Positions 34,657 through 42,315 of a stretch of DNA of 42,315 nucleotides are shown here, one piece after another. Both the position numbers and the translations under genes were made by a program. How positions within the stretch are numbered: the first letter of the stretch is position 1; every line of letters begins with the position of its first letter. Origin of the DNA: Chitinophagales bacterium (lineage in GTDB: Bacteria; Bacteroidota; Bacteroidia; Chitinophagales; JADIYW01); contig JAIBAX010000042.1 in NCBI GenBank assembly GCA_019694955.1, positions 1 to 42,315 on the forward strand. Direction: 5' to 3'. Under the pieces are notes generated by a model that was not told where the DNA came from, made no database searches, and saw only the letters and a program-made list of their open reading frames with translations.

Positions 34657-37600
34657 CGAATCAACATGAACATTCCTGATCCACTTTCCTGCCTACCTTC
34701 AATATTCGCACTAAACCTATAGATATAGTTATCCACAGGTTGATTGAGTGTATTAAAAATGCCATCCCAGCCTGTAGTTGGGTTATTTGTTTCAAAGACC
34801 AACTGTCCCCATCTGTTATATACTTGTAAGAAGTAGTCTGTTAAACCGGGACAATTGCTTACCTGAAGAAAGAAATCATTTAATCTATCATTATTTGGAG
34901 AAAAGGCAGTAGGAAATTCAACATGACAGCTACAGTCTTCAAAGTCCACATCAATTTCATCTCTGCCAAAGGCACAACCGGAAGACTCCAACAATACACT
35001 ATACAACCCAGGTGTAGTAATGTTGATTGTGTTATCATGACTGCCATTAGACCAAGTGACCTGATAATTTCCTGTTATGCTAAGTGTTAATGTATCTCCC
35101 ACACATAAGAGTGTATCTTTCCCAAGTTGAACCGGAATATTTGAGTTGACAACATCCATGATTATAGTATTTGATGTAGCTGAAACTGGGTTAGCACAGT
35201 TTGCATTTGAGGTAAGCAAACATGTTATTTGGCTATTATCGGTGAGTGCCGAAGACGAGAATGTGGCACTATTGATACCTATATTGACACCATTTACTTT
35301 CCACTGGTAAATAGGATTTGAACCTCCATTAGCTATTAGAGACGTAAATTGGGCTGTCTCTCCACTACACAGTGGATTATTTGGTGTCGCAATTGTTATC
35401 GTTGGCATAACAACTGGTTGAATGTTTACAACAACAGGATTTGATGTAACTATTACAGGATTGGCACAGGATGCACTAGATGTTAATACACATGAAATAT
35501 TATCGCCATTGGATAAAGTATTACTCATATAGGTGCTACTTGTTGCTCCTAAAATATCTATGCCGTTCAATCTCCATTGATACAATGGTAAATTACCGCC
35601 ATTGGTAATGGTGGAACTAAAACTTATATTTTGACCTGAACAACTATTCGTATTGCTTGCATTTATACTAATTGTAGGTATAACGATATCATTGACGACA
35701 ACAATCAATTCATTAGAAATCACTGATGAAGGTGTAGCACATGTAGCTCCTGAAGTAAGTTCACACTTTATTTTATCACCATTAACAAAAGAATTCGAAG
35801 AATAGGTGGCACTATTATTACCCACACCAATACCATTTACACTCCATTGATATGTAGGAGATGAACCTCCACCAGAAATAGTTGCAGTAGCTGTTATAGG
35901 TGTTCCCGAACAAATGGAGTTATTATTCAATACAATGCTAATAACTGGCACTACAATTGGATTAACAGTTATCATAATAACATTTGAGGTTGTACTATTA
36001 GGGTTTGCGCACGATGAGGAAGATGTAAAAGTACAGGAAATCTGATCTCCATTATTGATTGTTGATGAGGTAAAGACAGTGCTATTTGTTCCAACATTAT
36101 TGCCATTTAGCTGCCATTGATAAACAGGATTATTACCACCTCCATTTCCTACCGCTGTGAAGACAATATTTGTTCCGGCACAAATCGGATTATTGCTTGC
36201 AGTTATGGAGATAGTAGGTATCACTACCGATGTTACTTGTATATTTATATTATTAGAAGTTACAGAGGCACTGGTAACACACCCTAATGAGGAGGTGAGT
36301 ACACAGGAAACAATGTCTCCATTTACCAATGAAGTACTGGAATAGTTGGCATTATTTGAGCCTACATTTACTCCGTTTAGCTTCCACTGATAAACTGGTG
36401 TCGTCCCTTGGTTTGCTGTATTGGCGACAAAATTTACTGACTGTCCTGCGCAAATAGGATTATTATCTGCAACTATAGAAATAGTGGGTATAACAGGGGT
36501 GGTTACTGTAATCGTTACTTGATTACTTGTTACAGGACTACCGCTTACACATGCCAGATTTGATGTCATTACACAAGTAATCATATCACCATTCTGTAAT
36601 GTAGAAGAAGTATAAGTAGATTGATTGAGTCCGACATTAATTCCATTTAACTTCCATTGAAAAGTTGGTAACACCCCCCCATTTGTAGGAACGGCTGTAA
36701 AACTAACTGTACCACCCGTACAGATGGTGTTTTTATCGGCTAATATTGCTACGCTTGCCAATTGGGCTGCAGAGAAATTCACAGTAGCTATGCTTAAATC
36801 ATTCGCACAAGGAGCAGTACCTGAAATACTGTATTGGAAAGTAGAATTGGTAACACCTGCTGTAGGAGTAAAGACTCCATTGGCAGCATCAAATATACCG
36901 CCAGTACCCGTTAACCGTATCCATACTCCTCCATTTTGTTCGCCGGTTATCAAGTTATATAGATTGACTGGAGTAGTACTAGCACCACATATAGTAGTTG
37001 ACCCGTCAGTACCTGCATCTGGTTTAGAGAAGATATTGATAGTGGCAATACTTATGTCATTCACGCAAGGTGCTATTCCGGTTACGGTGTATTGGAATGT
37101 ACTAGTTGTAGCACCTATCACAGGTGTAAAAGTACCTGATGTAGCATTAAATATACCACCCGTTCCAGTTAGCCGTATCCAAGTGCCTCCATTTTGTTCA
37201 CCTGTAATAATGGTGGCAAGATTGATTACAGTGCTATTATCCTCACACACTGACATGCCGCCATCATTACCAGCACTTGCCGGTGTATTGACGGTGATGG
37301 CAATTTGATTACTAGTTGTAGGGCTTCCCGTTACACAACCTAAATTTGATATCATTACACAAGTGACGATATCACCATTATTAGGACTATTGTTTGTATA
37401 AGTAGATGAATTTGTTCCAACATTATTACCATTTAATTTCCATTGGTAAGTAGGGACACCTCCGTTTGTAGGGTTCGCTGTAAAAGTTATAGATGTACCT
37501 GAGCAAATGGGATTACTGCTGGCAGTGATATTTACACTTGCGGGAAGGCTTCCTGAGATAGTTACTGTGGCAATACTCACATCACTTACACAAGGTGCAG

Positions 37601-39350
37601 TGCCTGCAACGCTATATTGAAAAGTACTTGTTGTCGTACCTGGTGTTGGTGTAAAAGCACCTGTTGCAGCCACAAATGTACCACCTGTTCCGGTTAATCT
37701 CGTCCACACACCGCCTGATTGCTCACCAGTTATTAATGAAGCTAAACTAATGGCGATGCCACTGTTATCACAAGTGCTAATGTTACCATCGGTACCAGCA
37801 TTTGGTTGGGCAGAAATATTTACCGTAGCCACGCTCACATCATTTGCACAAGGGGCAGTACCTATAATGCTATATTGAAAAGTACTCGTTATAGCACCCG
37901 GTGTAGGTGTAAAAGTACCCGATGCGGCCAAAAATGTTCCGCCAGTACCGGTTAATCGCGTCCAAACTCCGCCAGGTTGTTCTCCCGTAATTAAAGAAGC
38001 CAAGTTAATTGCCGTACTGCTATTATCACAAATACTAGTAGTGCCGTCGATACCGGCATTAGCAGGTGTGTTTACCACCATAATGATAGTATTTGATGTT
38101 GCAGTTATTGGACTCACACATGGTGCATTAGAAGTTAATACACAAGTAATAATATCTCCGTTATTAAGAGCGGTGGTAGAAAAACTGGAACTATTTGTGC
38201 CAACATTTGCACCATTTTTTTTCCATTGATATATTGGAGCTGTTCCTCCGTTGGTATTCACGGCATTAAAAGTAACATTTGTTCCTAAGCAAATTGGATT
38301 AGCCGAAGCCGTAATATTGATAGTGGGTGTTTGGGAGGAAGATGGTAAAAGTACGATGGTAGTATCTTTGCTACATCCATTTTGAGATACTGTAATCTTA
38401 TAACTATTAGCACCTAGATTTGAAGCGGAGGTTGAACTGACTGTATTGGTAGCTGGTGGATTCGGTACCCAAACAAAAGTAGCATTTCCTGAACTAGTAA
38501 CATTTAAGGTTATACTGCCATTATTATTGCCACAAGTAGGTTGCACTGTTGTAGCATTAAAAGTTATTACTGGAATCGTAGCACATTGGCCGTTATTGCA
38601 TCTTCCAGTTGGTGCAGCTGGGTTTATTGAGGGTGCCACATTTCGTGTCCATGTACCCCCATCTGGCAAACGGCTGAATGTCATATCAAAATTTGTTGCT
38701 TCCCCTACATAGGTAATTTTTGTTGGGGTATTGGCTTTAATTTGTCTAGCAGAGGCTAATGTTGCCGCAGCTATTGTACAGGCTGTAGGTTTTGTTGGTT
38801 TAGAACCAAAATCACTATCCGTATTTAAATCAGGAGCTGAACTACTAAAACTCCAATAAATTGCATCTACTACATCACCGTTGTTATCATATAGAGCTAC
38901 CCAACCATCACCATTGGGGAATAACCAGTTCGTATTAGGGTCGCTCAGATTCGGTGTACCTACATAACTATTTACGTCAAAGGTAAGATAGGAAGCTGGA
39001 TATGAAGAGTTATTCTGAGATTGTGTCCCACCGACAACCATATGTTGTCCCGGCTGAATAACGGTTCCACTTGGAAACTGGAAGGCTCCATCATAATTTC
39101 CCCCTACAACTGCTGGGACATGTGAACCTATGAGCCAACAACTAATATCTACTGCAAAGCAATTTTTATTGAATATCTCGACATATTCCTTTCTACGAAC
39201 GCCTTGATTGATGGTAGGATTAGGTGGTGCCACCGAAGGACCCGGTTTATGCATCACCTCATTGATTACAACCTGAGCATTAATCGGTTTGATAGGAATA
39301 AGCATAAAAAGTAAACATACTAAACAATATAATCTCATATTAATCTTCAT
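34653..39350 (-). CDS. Giant T9SS type-B cargo protein with lamin-tail and Ig-like repeats
   Basis: A surface protein of about 1565 residues. I favour the Met at 39350 (MKINMRLYCLVCLLFML, signal peptide ending NA-Q) over the first in-frame Met at 39392; residue numbers below count from 39392. An LTD (lamin-tail) domain spans about 40-200 (VVINEVMHK, KEYVEIFNKN), then a SprB-like module with TVQPTCGNNNGSITLNV (about 275-350). Two repeat types follow (355-1430): eight Ig-like modules of about 86 residues with two Cys (ICAGTNIVFTA, YQWQLNGNNVG, NNGDQISC) and four modules with ITGEQ-GGVWTRLTGTGG. The C-terminal 90 residues (FSPNNDRLNDFF, VYNRWGQLVFE, NYIYRFSANI, MFMLIR) are the gliding-motility/CHU_C sorting domain recognised by T9SS. 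The likely role is adhesion. It converges with the patatin gene, sharing four bases. Confidence 0.93.
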   Translation of the reverse strand: MKINMRLYCLVCLLFMLIPIKPINAQVVINEVMHKPGPSVAPPNPTINQGVRRKEYVEIFNKNCFAVDISCWLIGSHVPAVVGGNYDGAFQFPSGTVIQPGQHMVVGGTQSQNNSSYPASYLTFDVNSYVGTPNLSDPNTNWLFPNGDGWVALYDNNGDVVDAIYWSFSSSAPDLNTDSDFGSKPTKPTACTIAAATLASARQIKANTPTKITYVGEATNFDMTFSRLPDGGTWTRNVAPSINPAAPTGRCNNGQCATIPVITFNATTVQPTCGNNNGSITLNVTSSGNATFVWVPNPPATNTVSSTSASNLGANSYKITVSQNGCSKDTTIVLLPSSSQTPTINITASANPICLGTNVTFNAVNTNGGTAPIYQWKKNGANVGTNSSSFSTTALNNGDIITCVLTSNAPCVSPITATSNTIIMVVNTPANAGIDGTTSICDNSSTAINLASLITGEQPGGVWTRLTGTGGTFLAASGTFTPTPGAITSTFQYSIIGTAPCANDVSVATVNISAQPNAGTDGNISTCDNSGIAISLASLITGEQSGGVWTRLTGTGGTFVAATGAFTPTPGTTTSTFQYSVAGTAPCVSDVSIATVTISGSLPASVNITASSNPICSGTSITFTANPTNGGVPTYQWKLNGNNVGTNSSTYTNNSPNNGDIVTCVMISNLGCVTGSPTTSNQIAITVNTPASAGNDGGMSVCEDNSTVINLATIITGEQNGGTWIRLTGTGGIFNATSGTFTPVIGATTSTFQYTVTGIAPCVNDISIATINIFSKPDAGTDGSTTICGASTTPVNLYNLITGEQNGGVWIRLTGTGGIFDAANGVFTPTAGVTNSTFQYSISGTAPCANDLSIATVNFSAAQLASVAILADKNTICTGGTVSFTAVPTNGGVLPTFQWKLNGINVGLNQSTYTSSTLQNGDMITCVMTSNLACVSGSPVTSNQVTITVTTPVIPTISIVADNNPICAGQSVNFVANTANQGTTPVYQWKLNGVNVGSNNANYSSTSLVNGDIVSCVLTSSLGCVTSASVTSNNINIQVTSVVIPTISITASNNPICAGTNIVFTAVGNGGGNNPVYQWQLNGNNVGTNSTVFTSSTINNGDQISCTFTSSSSCANPNSTTSNVIMITVNPIVVPVISIVLNNNSICSGTPITATATISGGGSSPTYQWSVNGIGVGNNSATYSSNSFVNGDKIKCELTSGATCATPSSVISNELIVVVNDIVIPTISINASNTNSCSGQNISFSSTITNGGNLPLYQWRLNGIDILGATSSTYMSNTLSNGDNISCVLTSSASCANPVIVTSNPVVVNIQPVVMPTITIATPNNPLCSGETAQFTSLIANGGSNPIYQWKVNGVNIGINSATFSSSALTDNSQITCLLTSNANCANPVSATSNTIIMDVVNSNIPVQLGKDTLLCVGDTLTLSITGNYQVTWSNGSHDNTINITTPGLYSVLLESSGCAFGRDEIDVDFEDCSCHVEFPTAFSPNNDRLNDFFLQVSNCPGLTDYFLQVYNRWGQLVFETNNPTTGWDGIFNTLNQPVDNYIYRFSANIEGRQESGSGMFMLIR

Positions 39351-39891
39351 GATTATTAAATTCATTTGAGTGACAGCTAATTTTCTTATCATTGTAACCT
39401 TAAAATTATGGTTAAAATCACCATGCTGACATCATAGAATTATTATAAAAGCCCTATTGATTTCAAGAACATTTAACCAATAAAAAAATTACAATTACTT
39501 GTTTTTCATACAATTATACAAAAAAAATGATTACACAAAAGAGGTCACTACACTAAATTAATCGATACTATTAATCCAAAATAAGCTTTAGACTAAGGGT
39601 CACAAAAAAACGGCGGATTTGCAAATACACTTTTACCTAAAGTAACTCCGACCTTATAGGAGTCATTTGAATCAAAGATGGCAACCAACGGCACTAAAAC
39701 ACACAACAACTATATGAAAATCAAATATTTATAATAGAAAAATACAATCATTAAACTAGGCATCCCGAATACTTTCGGGGTATCCAATGGCTTGTTGTAC
39801 TTACCTTTTCGCAAACACGACATTTATTTCTAATGCAAAATCTAGAATTATGTTAGTAGTATCCAATAAAAGTGTACATCTGTTTACAAAT
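39351..39891. other. Intergenic region, mostly featureless
   Basis: About 540 AT-rich bases between two surface-protein genes. A hairpin of arms CCCGAA and TTCGGG around TACT lies at 39763-39780; it lacks a T run, so it is not an obvious terminator. ACTCC and GGAGT flank a CCTTATAGG palindrome near 39645-39663. No coding frame or promoter for the minus-strand adhesin could be defined. Confidence 0.5.
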
Positions 39892-39921
39892 AAAAAAGGG
39901 AGAGGAAGCCAGTCCTCCCCC
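39892..39921 (-). terminator. Rho-independent terminator of the PorP/SprF gene
   Basis: On the minus strand GGGGGAGGA and TCCTCTCCC pair, with one mismatch, around a six-base loop and run into TTTTTT. It lies 28 bases after the PorP/SprF stop. Confidence 0.8.
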
Positions 39922-39948
39922 AAAAGCCAAAGTAATTTTTAGATAAGT

Positions 39949-41589
39949 TTACTTAAGTTTGATGATTAGAATCTCTACTCTACGTTCATACGCTGCTTCG
40001 GTGCTATAAATTGATTCCTTATTATTTATTGAGTCAGAAACATTCTTGGATGCTAACACTTCTCCATAAGAAACCTTTTTAATGGTTAATTTTCCTGAAT
40101 TTATATATGGTAGCAATGCTCCGTTACTAAAATTCTTAATTTCGTTTTCTATGATTGTTAATCTATTATCAGTGATGAGTTTATTACTTTGGAAACTACC
40201 TAATGGTGAAGCATAGCCACTAATTTCCAATTCTAGGATTTGTCCTTTCTCCATTAGAGAAAGTATATCCTGAAGTGAAACGGATAATTTCGTATAGCCT
40301 TCATCTACCTCATTCATAAAAGAACTAGAACCCGCTCTATTTTGGATGTCAACATACTTTTGTTCATTTAATTTATACTCCCGATATAAATTAGTATAGC
40401 TTTCTCCAATTTGGGATGTCGATGGCTGACCGTTGTCAAAAAACACCACGACAGGTAATGCTTTGTTGATATCCACCATCATTTCTTCGATTTTATTCTC
40501 GGGGGTCTTTACTTCAATCTTTTGGATAACTGTGTCTTCCTTCACCACCTCAACAGGCTTTTCAGGTTCTACTATTGGTGCTTCGTCGGCAATAACCAAT
40601 GTATCTACAATTTCCTTCTTTTTCCTTTCCCAACAATAAGTCATCAATACCTCATATGCACCGCTACCTTGTGTTCCCTTTTTCAATAGAGATGTATTGC
40701 CATCCATTGAAAAACCCAACTTTAAATTTTTCCAGTCAACACCCAAATATCCAATAACGGCATCTTTCACTCTATACCCAACACCCATACTTAGTTTAAA
40801 AGAACTAAGGTTACTTATAGCATAACTACCCAATAATTGTAGTAAATACTCATTGCTTTTAGCTTGATGCTGGTAATAAAAGCCGGGGGTTAACCCTCCC
40901 ATTTTTTTTATCCCCAACATACACGTTGTTTTTAAGTAGGTATTTACACGCATCGGTAACTCATTGGAGGAGGTTGATAGTAATTCGTATTTAGGTGTAT
41001 GCGGATTCCAAATTGCCGCCCCAATATTCAAATCACCTAATCCCTTCAGAGTAGTATTAAAGTTAACACCCATACTAAACAATCCTATCTTTCCACTTTC
41101 ATTCAGAAGCCGCTCTCCTGAAATAAGATTAGGATCATAAGTAACTCCATTATATTGGTTAACAAATTTTAAATTATTAAAATCTAACGATTTAATTCCA
41201 AGTCCACCCTGCATACCTATAGCTACACACTGTTTGCTGTAATTAAAGTATTTCCCAAATGAAACGCCAACTTGCGGAATAAACTGACTCAATACACCAT
41301 CTCCAGACTGATCAAAGAGAAAATTACCGCCAACACCCAATCTAAACCCCTTCAGATGATTATCTATCACCCAACCATCATAAGACAAAAAAGTAGTATT
41401 ATATGGTACAGGAATTGCTCTCCATTGATTTCTGTAAATACCAATAATTCTATTTTTTGATAATTCAGAACCAATATTAGCAGGATTCAGGTAAACAGGA
41501 TTCCATTGTATCATACTCCAATGCGGATCCTGAGCATTTACTGAACATACTACAATAGATAATATTATTATAGATATAAAATGTCTCAT
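39949..41589 (-). CDS. PorP/SprF-family outer-membrane protein with OmpA-like C-terminal domain
   Basis: A 546-residue protein. A signal peptide (MRHFISIIILSIVVCSVNA, cut before QDPHW) leads into a PorP/SprF beta-barrel domain (about 20-325: QWNPVYLNPANIG, YRNQWRAIPVPYNTTFLSYD, LGVGGNFLFDQSGDG), the family that anchors T9SS adhesins in the outer membrane. A Pro/Glu/Val-rich linker (about 335-375) leads to an OmpA-like periplasmic domain (about 380-546) with LELEISGYASPLGSFQSNKLITDNR and AYERRVEILII, including the Arg expected at the family's end. PorP/SprF proteins normally have about 300 residues, so this is a fusion. Its ATG overlaps the stop of the upstream adhesin gene (ATGA), a typical PorP-adhesin pair. 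It is the last gene of the operon. Confidence 0.92.
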   Translation of the reverse strand: MRHFISIIILSIVVCSVNAQDPHWSMIQWNPVYLNPANIGSELSKNRIIGIYRNQWRAIPVPYNTTFLSYDGWVIDNHLKGFRLGVGGNFLFDQSGDGVLSQFIPQVGVSFGKYFNYSKQCVAIGMQGGLGIKSLDFNNLKFVNQYNGVTYDPNLISGERLLNESGKIGLFSMGVNFNTTLKGLGDLNIGAAIWNPHTPKYELLSTSSNELPMRVNTYLKTTCMLGIKKMGGLTPGFYYQHQAKSNEYLLQLLGSYAISNLSSFKLSMGVGYRVKDAVIGYLGVDWKNLKLGFSMDGNTSLLKKGTQGSGAYEVLMTYCWERKKKEIVDTLVIADEAPIVEPEKPVEVVKEDTVIQKIEVKTPENKIEEMMVDINKALPVVVFFDNGQPSTSQIGESYTNLYREYKLNEQKYVDIQNRAGSSSFMNEVDEGYTKLSVSLQDILSLMEKGQILELEISGYASPLGSFQSNKLITDNRLTIIENEIKNFSNGALLPYINSGKLTIKKVSYGEVLASKNVSDSINNKESIYSTEAAYERRVEILIIKLK

Positions 41590-42315
41590 CTTATCATCAA
41601 GATATTTCCCTTTTTAACAATTATTATTGACCCACAAATACCTCGAAAGTAGTATGCAAAAGAATCACCAACTGCCGGCATCCCTTTATAATTACCATCC
41701 CAACCAATTGATTGATCGGTAGATTCAAATACTAGTTCTCCCCATCTATTATATATTAATAATGCCATCTCCTGCAAAGGCACTAAAGATTGTATTAAAA
41801 ATAAATCATTATATTTATCCCCATTCGGAGTAAAAGCATTAGCGATATAAACATTATCCTCTCCACATTCCAAACTATTCACTTGTACAAAAACAGAATC
41901 AACCGAACCACAGCCTATTTGATCGGTAGCTAACACATAAAACCATACCGAATTCTCCACAGTTGCCATTGGATTTTGAATATCAGCGTTTGAAACAAGA
42001 TTTTCAGGTTGCCAGTGATATGTATATATTTCATTGCTATTAATATCCAATTGCACTGTTTCCCCTTTCATTATCTCAGGCTTATCTACTATTGCATCAA
42101 TTACTGGCAACATTTTTACCGTCAACGTCAAATGAACCACAGAATCACAACCAAATGACGAAACCAATGTATCGCTATACGTACCACCGGTAGAATATAC
42201 ATGTGTCCCTACTGTAAGACTACTGCCCTCACAGATGGTACGCTCCAAATTACTGATGATTCGGGGTGTTACCGTCAACGTCAAATGAACCACAGAATCA
42301 CAACCAAATGACGAA
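41586..42315 (-). CDS. T9SS type-B cargo protein, 3' part (5' end outside the window)
   Basis: The frame is open to the window edge, so only the C-terminal 242 or so residues are seen. It contains two copies of SSFGCDSVVHLTLTV at a period of 51 residues, then a PKD/Ig-like segment (EIMKGETVQLDINSNEIYTYHWQPENLVS) and the gliding-motility/CHU_C sorting domain (NAFTPNGDKYNDLFLIQ, IYNRWGELVFESTDQSIGWDG). It is exported through the outer membrane by T9SS and held at the surface. The stop overlaps the start of the PorP/SprF gene by four bases, so the two form an operon. The upstream part is probably a tandem array of the 51-residue repeat, since 45 identical bases recur 153 bp apart up to the edge. 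Confidence 0.9.
   Translation of the reverse strand, partial: SSFGCDSVVHLTLTVTPRIISNLERTICEGSSLTVGTHVYSTGGTYSDTLVSSFGCDSVVHLTLTVKMLPVIDAIVDKPEIMKGETVQLDINSNEIYTYHWQPENLVSNADIQNPMATVENSVWFYVLATDQIGCGSVDSVFVQVNSLECGEDNVYIANAFTPNGDKYNDLFLIQSLVPLQEMALLIYNRWGELVFESTDQSIGWDGNYKGMPAVGDSFAYYFRGICGSIIIVKKGNILMIR
42121..42315. repeat. 153-bp in-frame tandem repeat, cut by the window edge
   Basis: An identical stretch of at least 42 bases, starting GTCAACGTCAAATGAACCAC, begins at 42121 and again at 42274, a 153-bp (51-codon) period. The second copy runs off the window, so the array continues beyond it. Confidence 0.8.

Noticed and set aside
36724..37308. Plus-strand open frame of 194 codons opposite the giant adhesin
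   Set aside because: It is the reverse reading of the Ig-like repeats; its internal repetition simply mirrors the coding repeats.
35150..38330. Periodic repeats that might suggest a CRISPR array or non-coding satellite
   Set aside because: The period of roughly 250 bp keeps frame, the copies diverge at the DNA level and they encode Ig-like modules; repeats and spacers of CRISPR type are absent.
39763..39780. CCCGAA/TTCGGG hairpin as a terminator
   Set aside because: No T run follows on either strand and it lies more than 100 bases from any stop codon that it could serve.
1..42315. tRNA, rRNA or CRISPR loci
   Set aside because: No cloverleaf-like sequence, rRNA signature or regularly spaced short repeat was seen on either strand by eye.

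Overview
The window comes from a member of the Bacteroidota, probably a Chitinophagales/Saprospirales/Sphingobacteriales-type lineage. The reasons are a type IX secretion (T9SS) type-B sorted adhesin and a PorP/SprF-family partner, many short lipoproteins with SCK-type lipoboxes, a LytS/LytTR pair, a GIN-domain (DUF2807) protein, an IPExxxVDY protein beside pyruvate kinase, and a recurrent TATCTTTG sequence (a good match to the Bacteroidota -7 box TAnnTTTG) upstream of several genes. No exact genus can be named from sequence alone.

Layout. Bases 1-120 are the 3' end of an IS1595/ISXO2-type transposase. Bases 147-7209 form a strikingly AT-rich two-gene operon: a 1522-residue protein with phosphoribosyltransferase-like and C-terminal HATPase (histidine-kinase-like) regions, overlapping by 14 bp an 835-residue protein that joins a response-regulator receiver domain, a trypsin-like serine protease and an amidohydrolase. 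I read this as a sensor/effector phosphorelay, probably a stress or anti-phage system; it is the most unusual content of the window. It runs tail to tail into an ordinary chromosomal region at 7193.

Bases 7193-23332 are mostly minus-strand core genes: an ABC half-transporter, isocitrate dehydrogenase, a GIN-domain protein, dihydrolipoyl dehydrogenase, an arginase-fold protein lacking the usual metal ligands, an anti-sigma/ECF sigma pair, an M20 amidohydrolase, pyruvate kinase with its IPExxxVDY neighbour, and a membrane pyrophosphatase carrying an extra Cys-rich region and an OmpA domain. One small plus-strand orphan lies at 17917-18291. Two intergenic repeat families sit here: paired GGTTGA-type palindromes, and a longer element with terminal inverted repeats and internal hairpins.

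Bases 23608-28324 hold two minus-strand lipoproteins and, divergently, a 7TM LytS-type kinase with its LytTR regulator; a 13-bp direct repeat at a 21-bp period between them looks like the regulator's operator. Ribosomal protein S1 follows on the minus strand (28508-30490), then a beta-helix lipoprotein abutting a membrane-anchored patatin-like phospholipase (30961-34656). The right end is surface machinery: a giant Ig-repeat T9SS cargo protein (34653-39350), a PorP/SprF protein with an OmpA-like tail (39949-41589), and the 3' part of another T9SS cargo protein that leaves the window.
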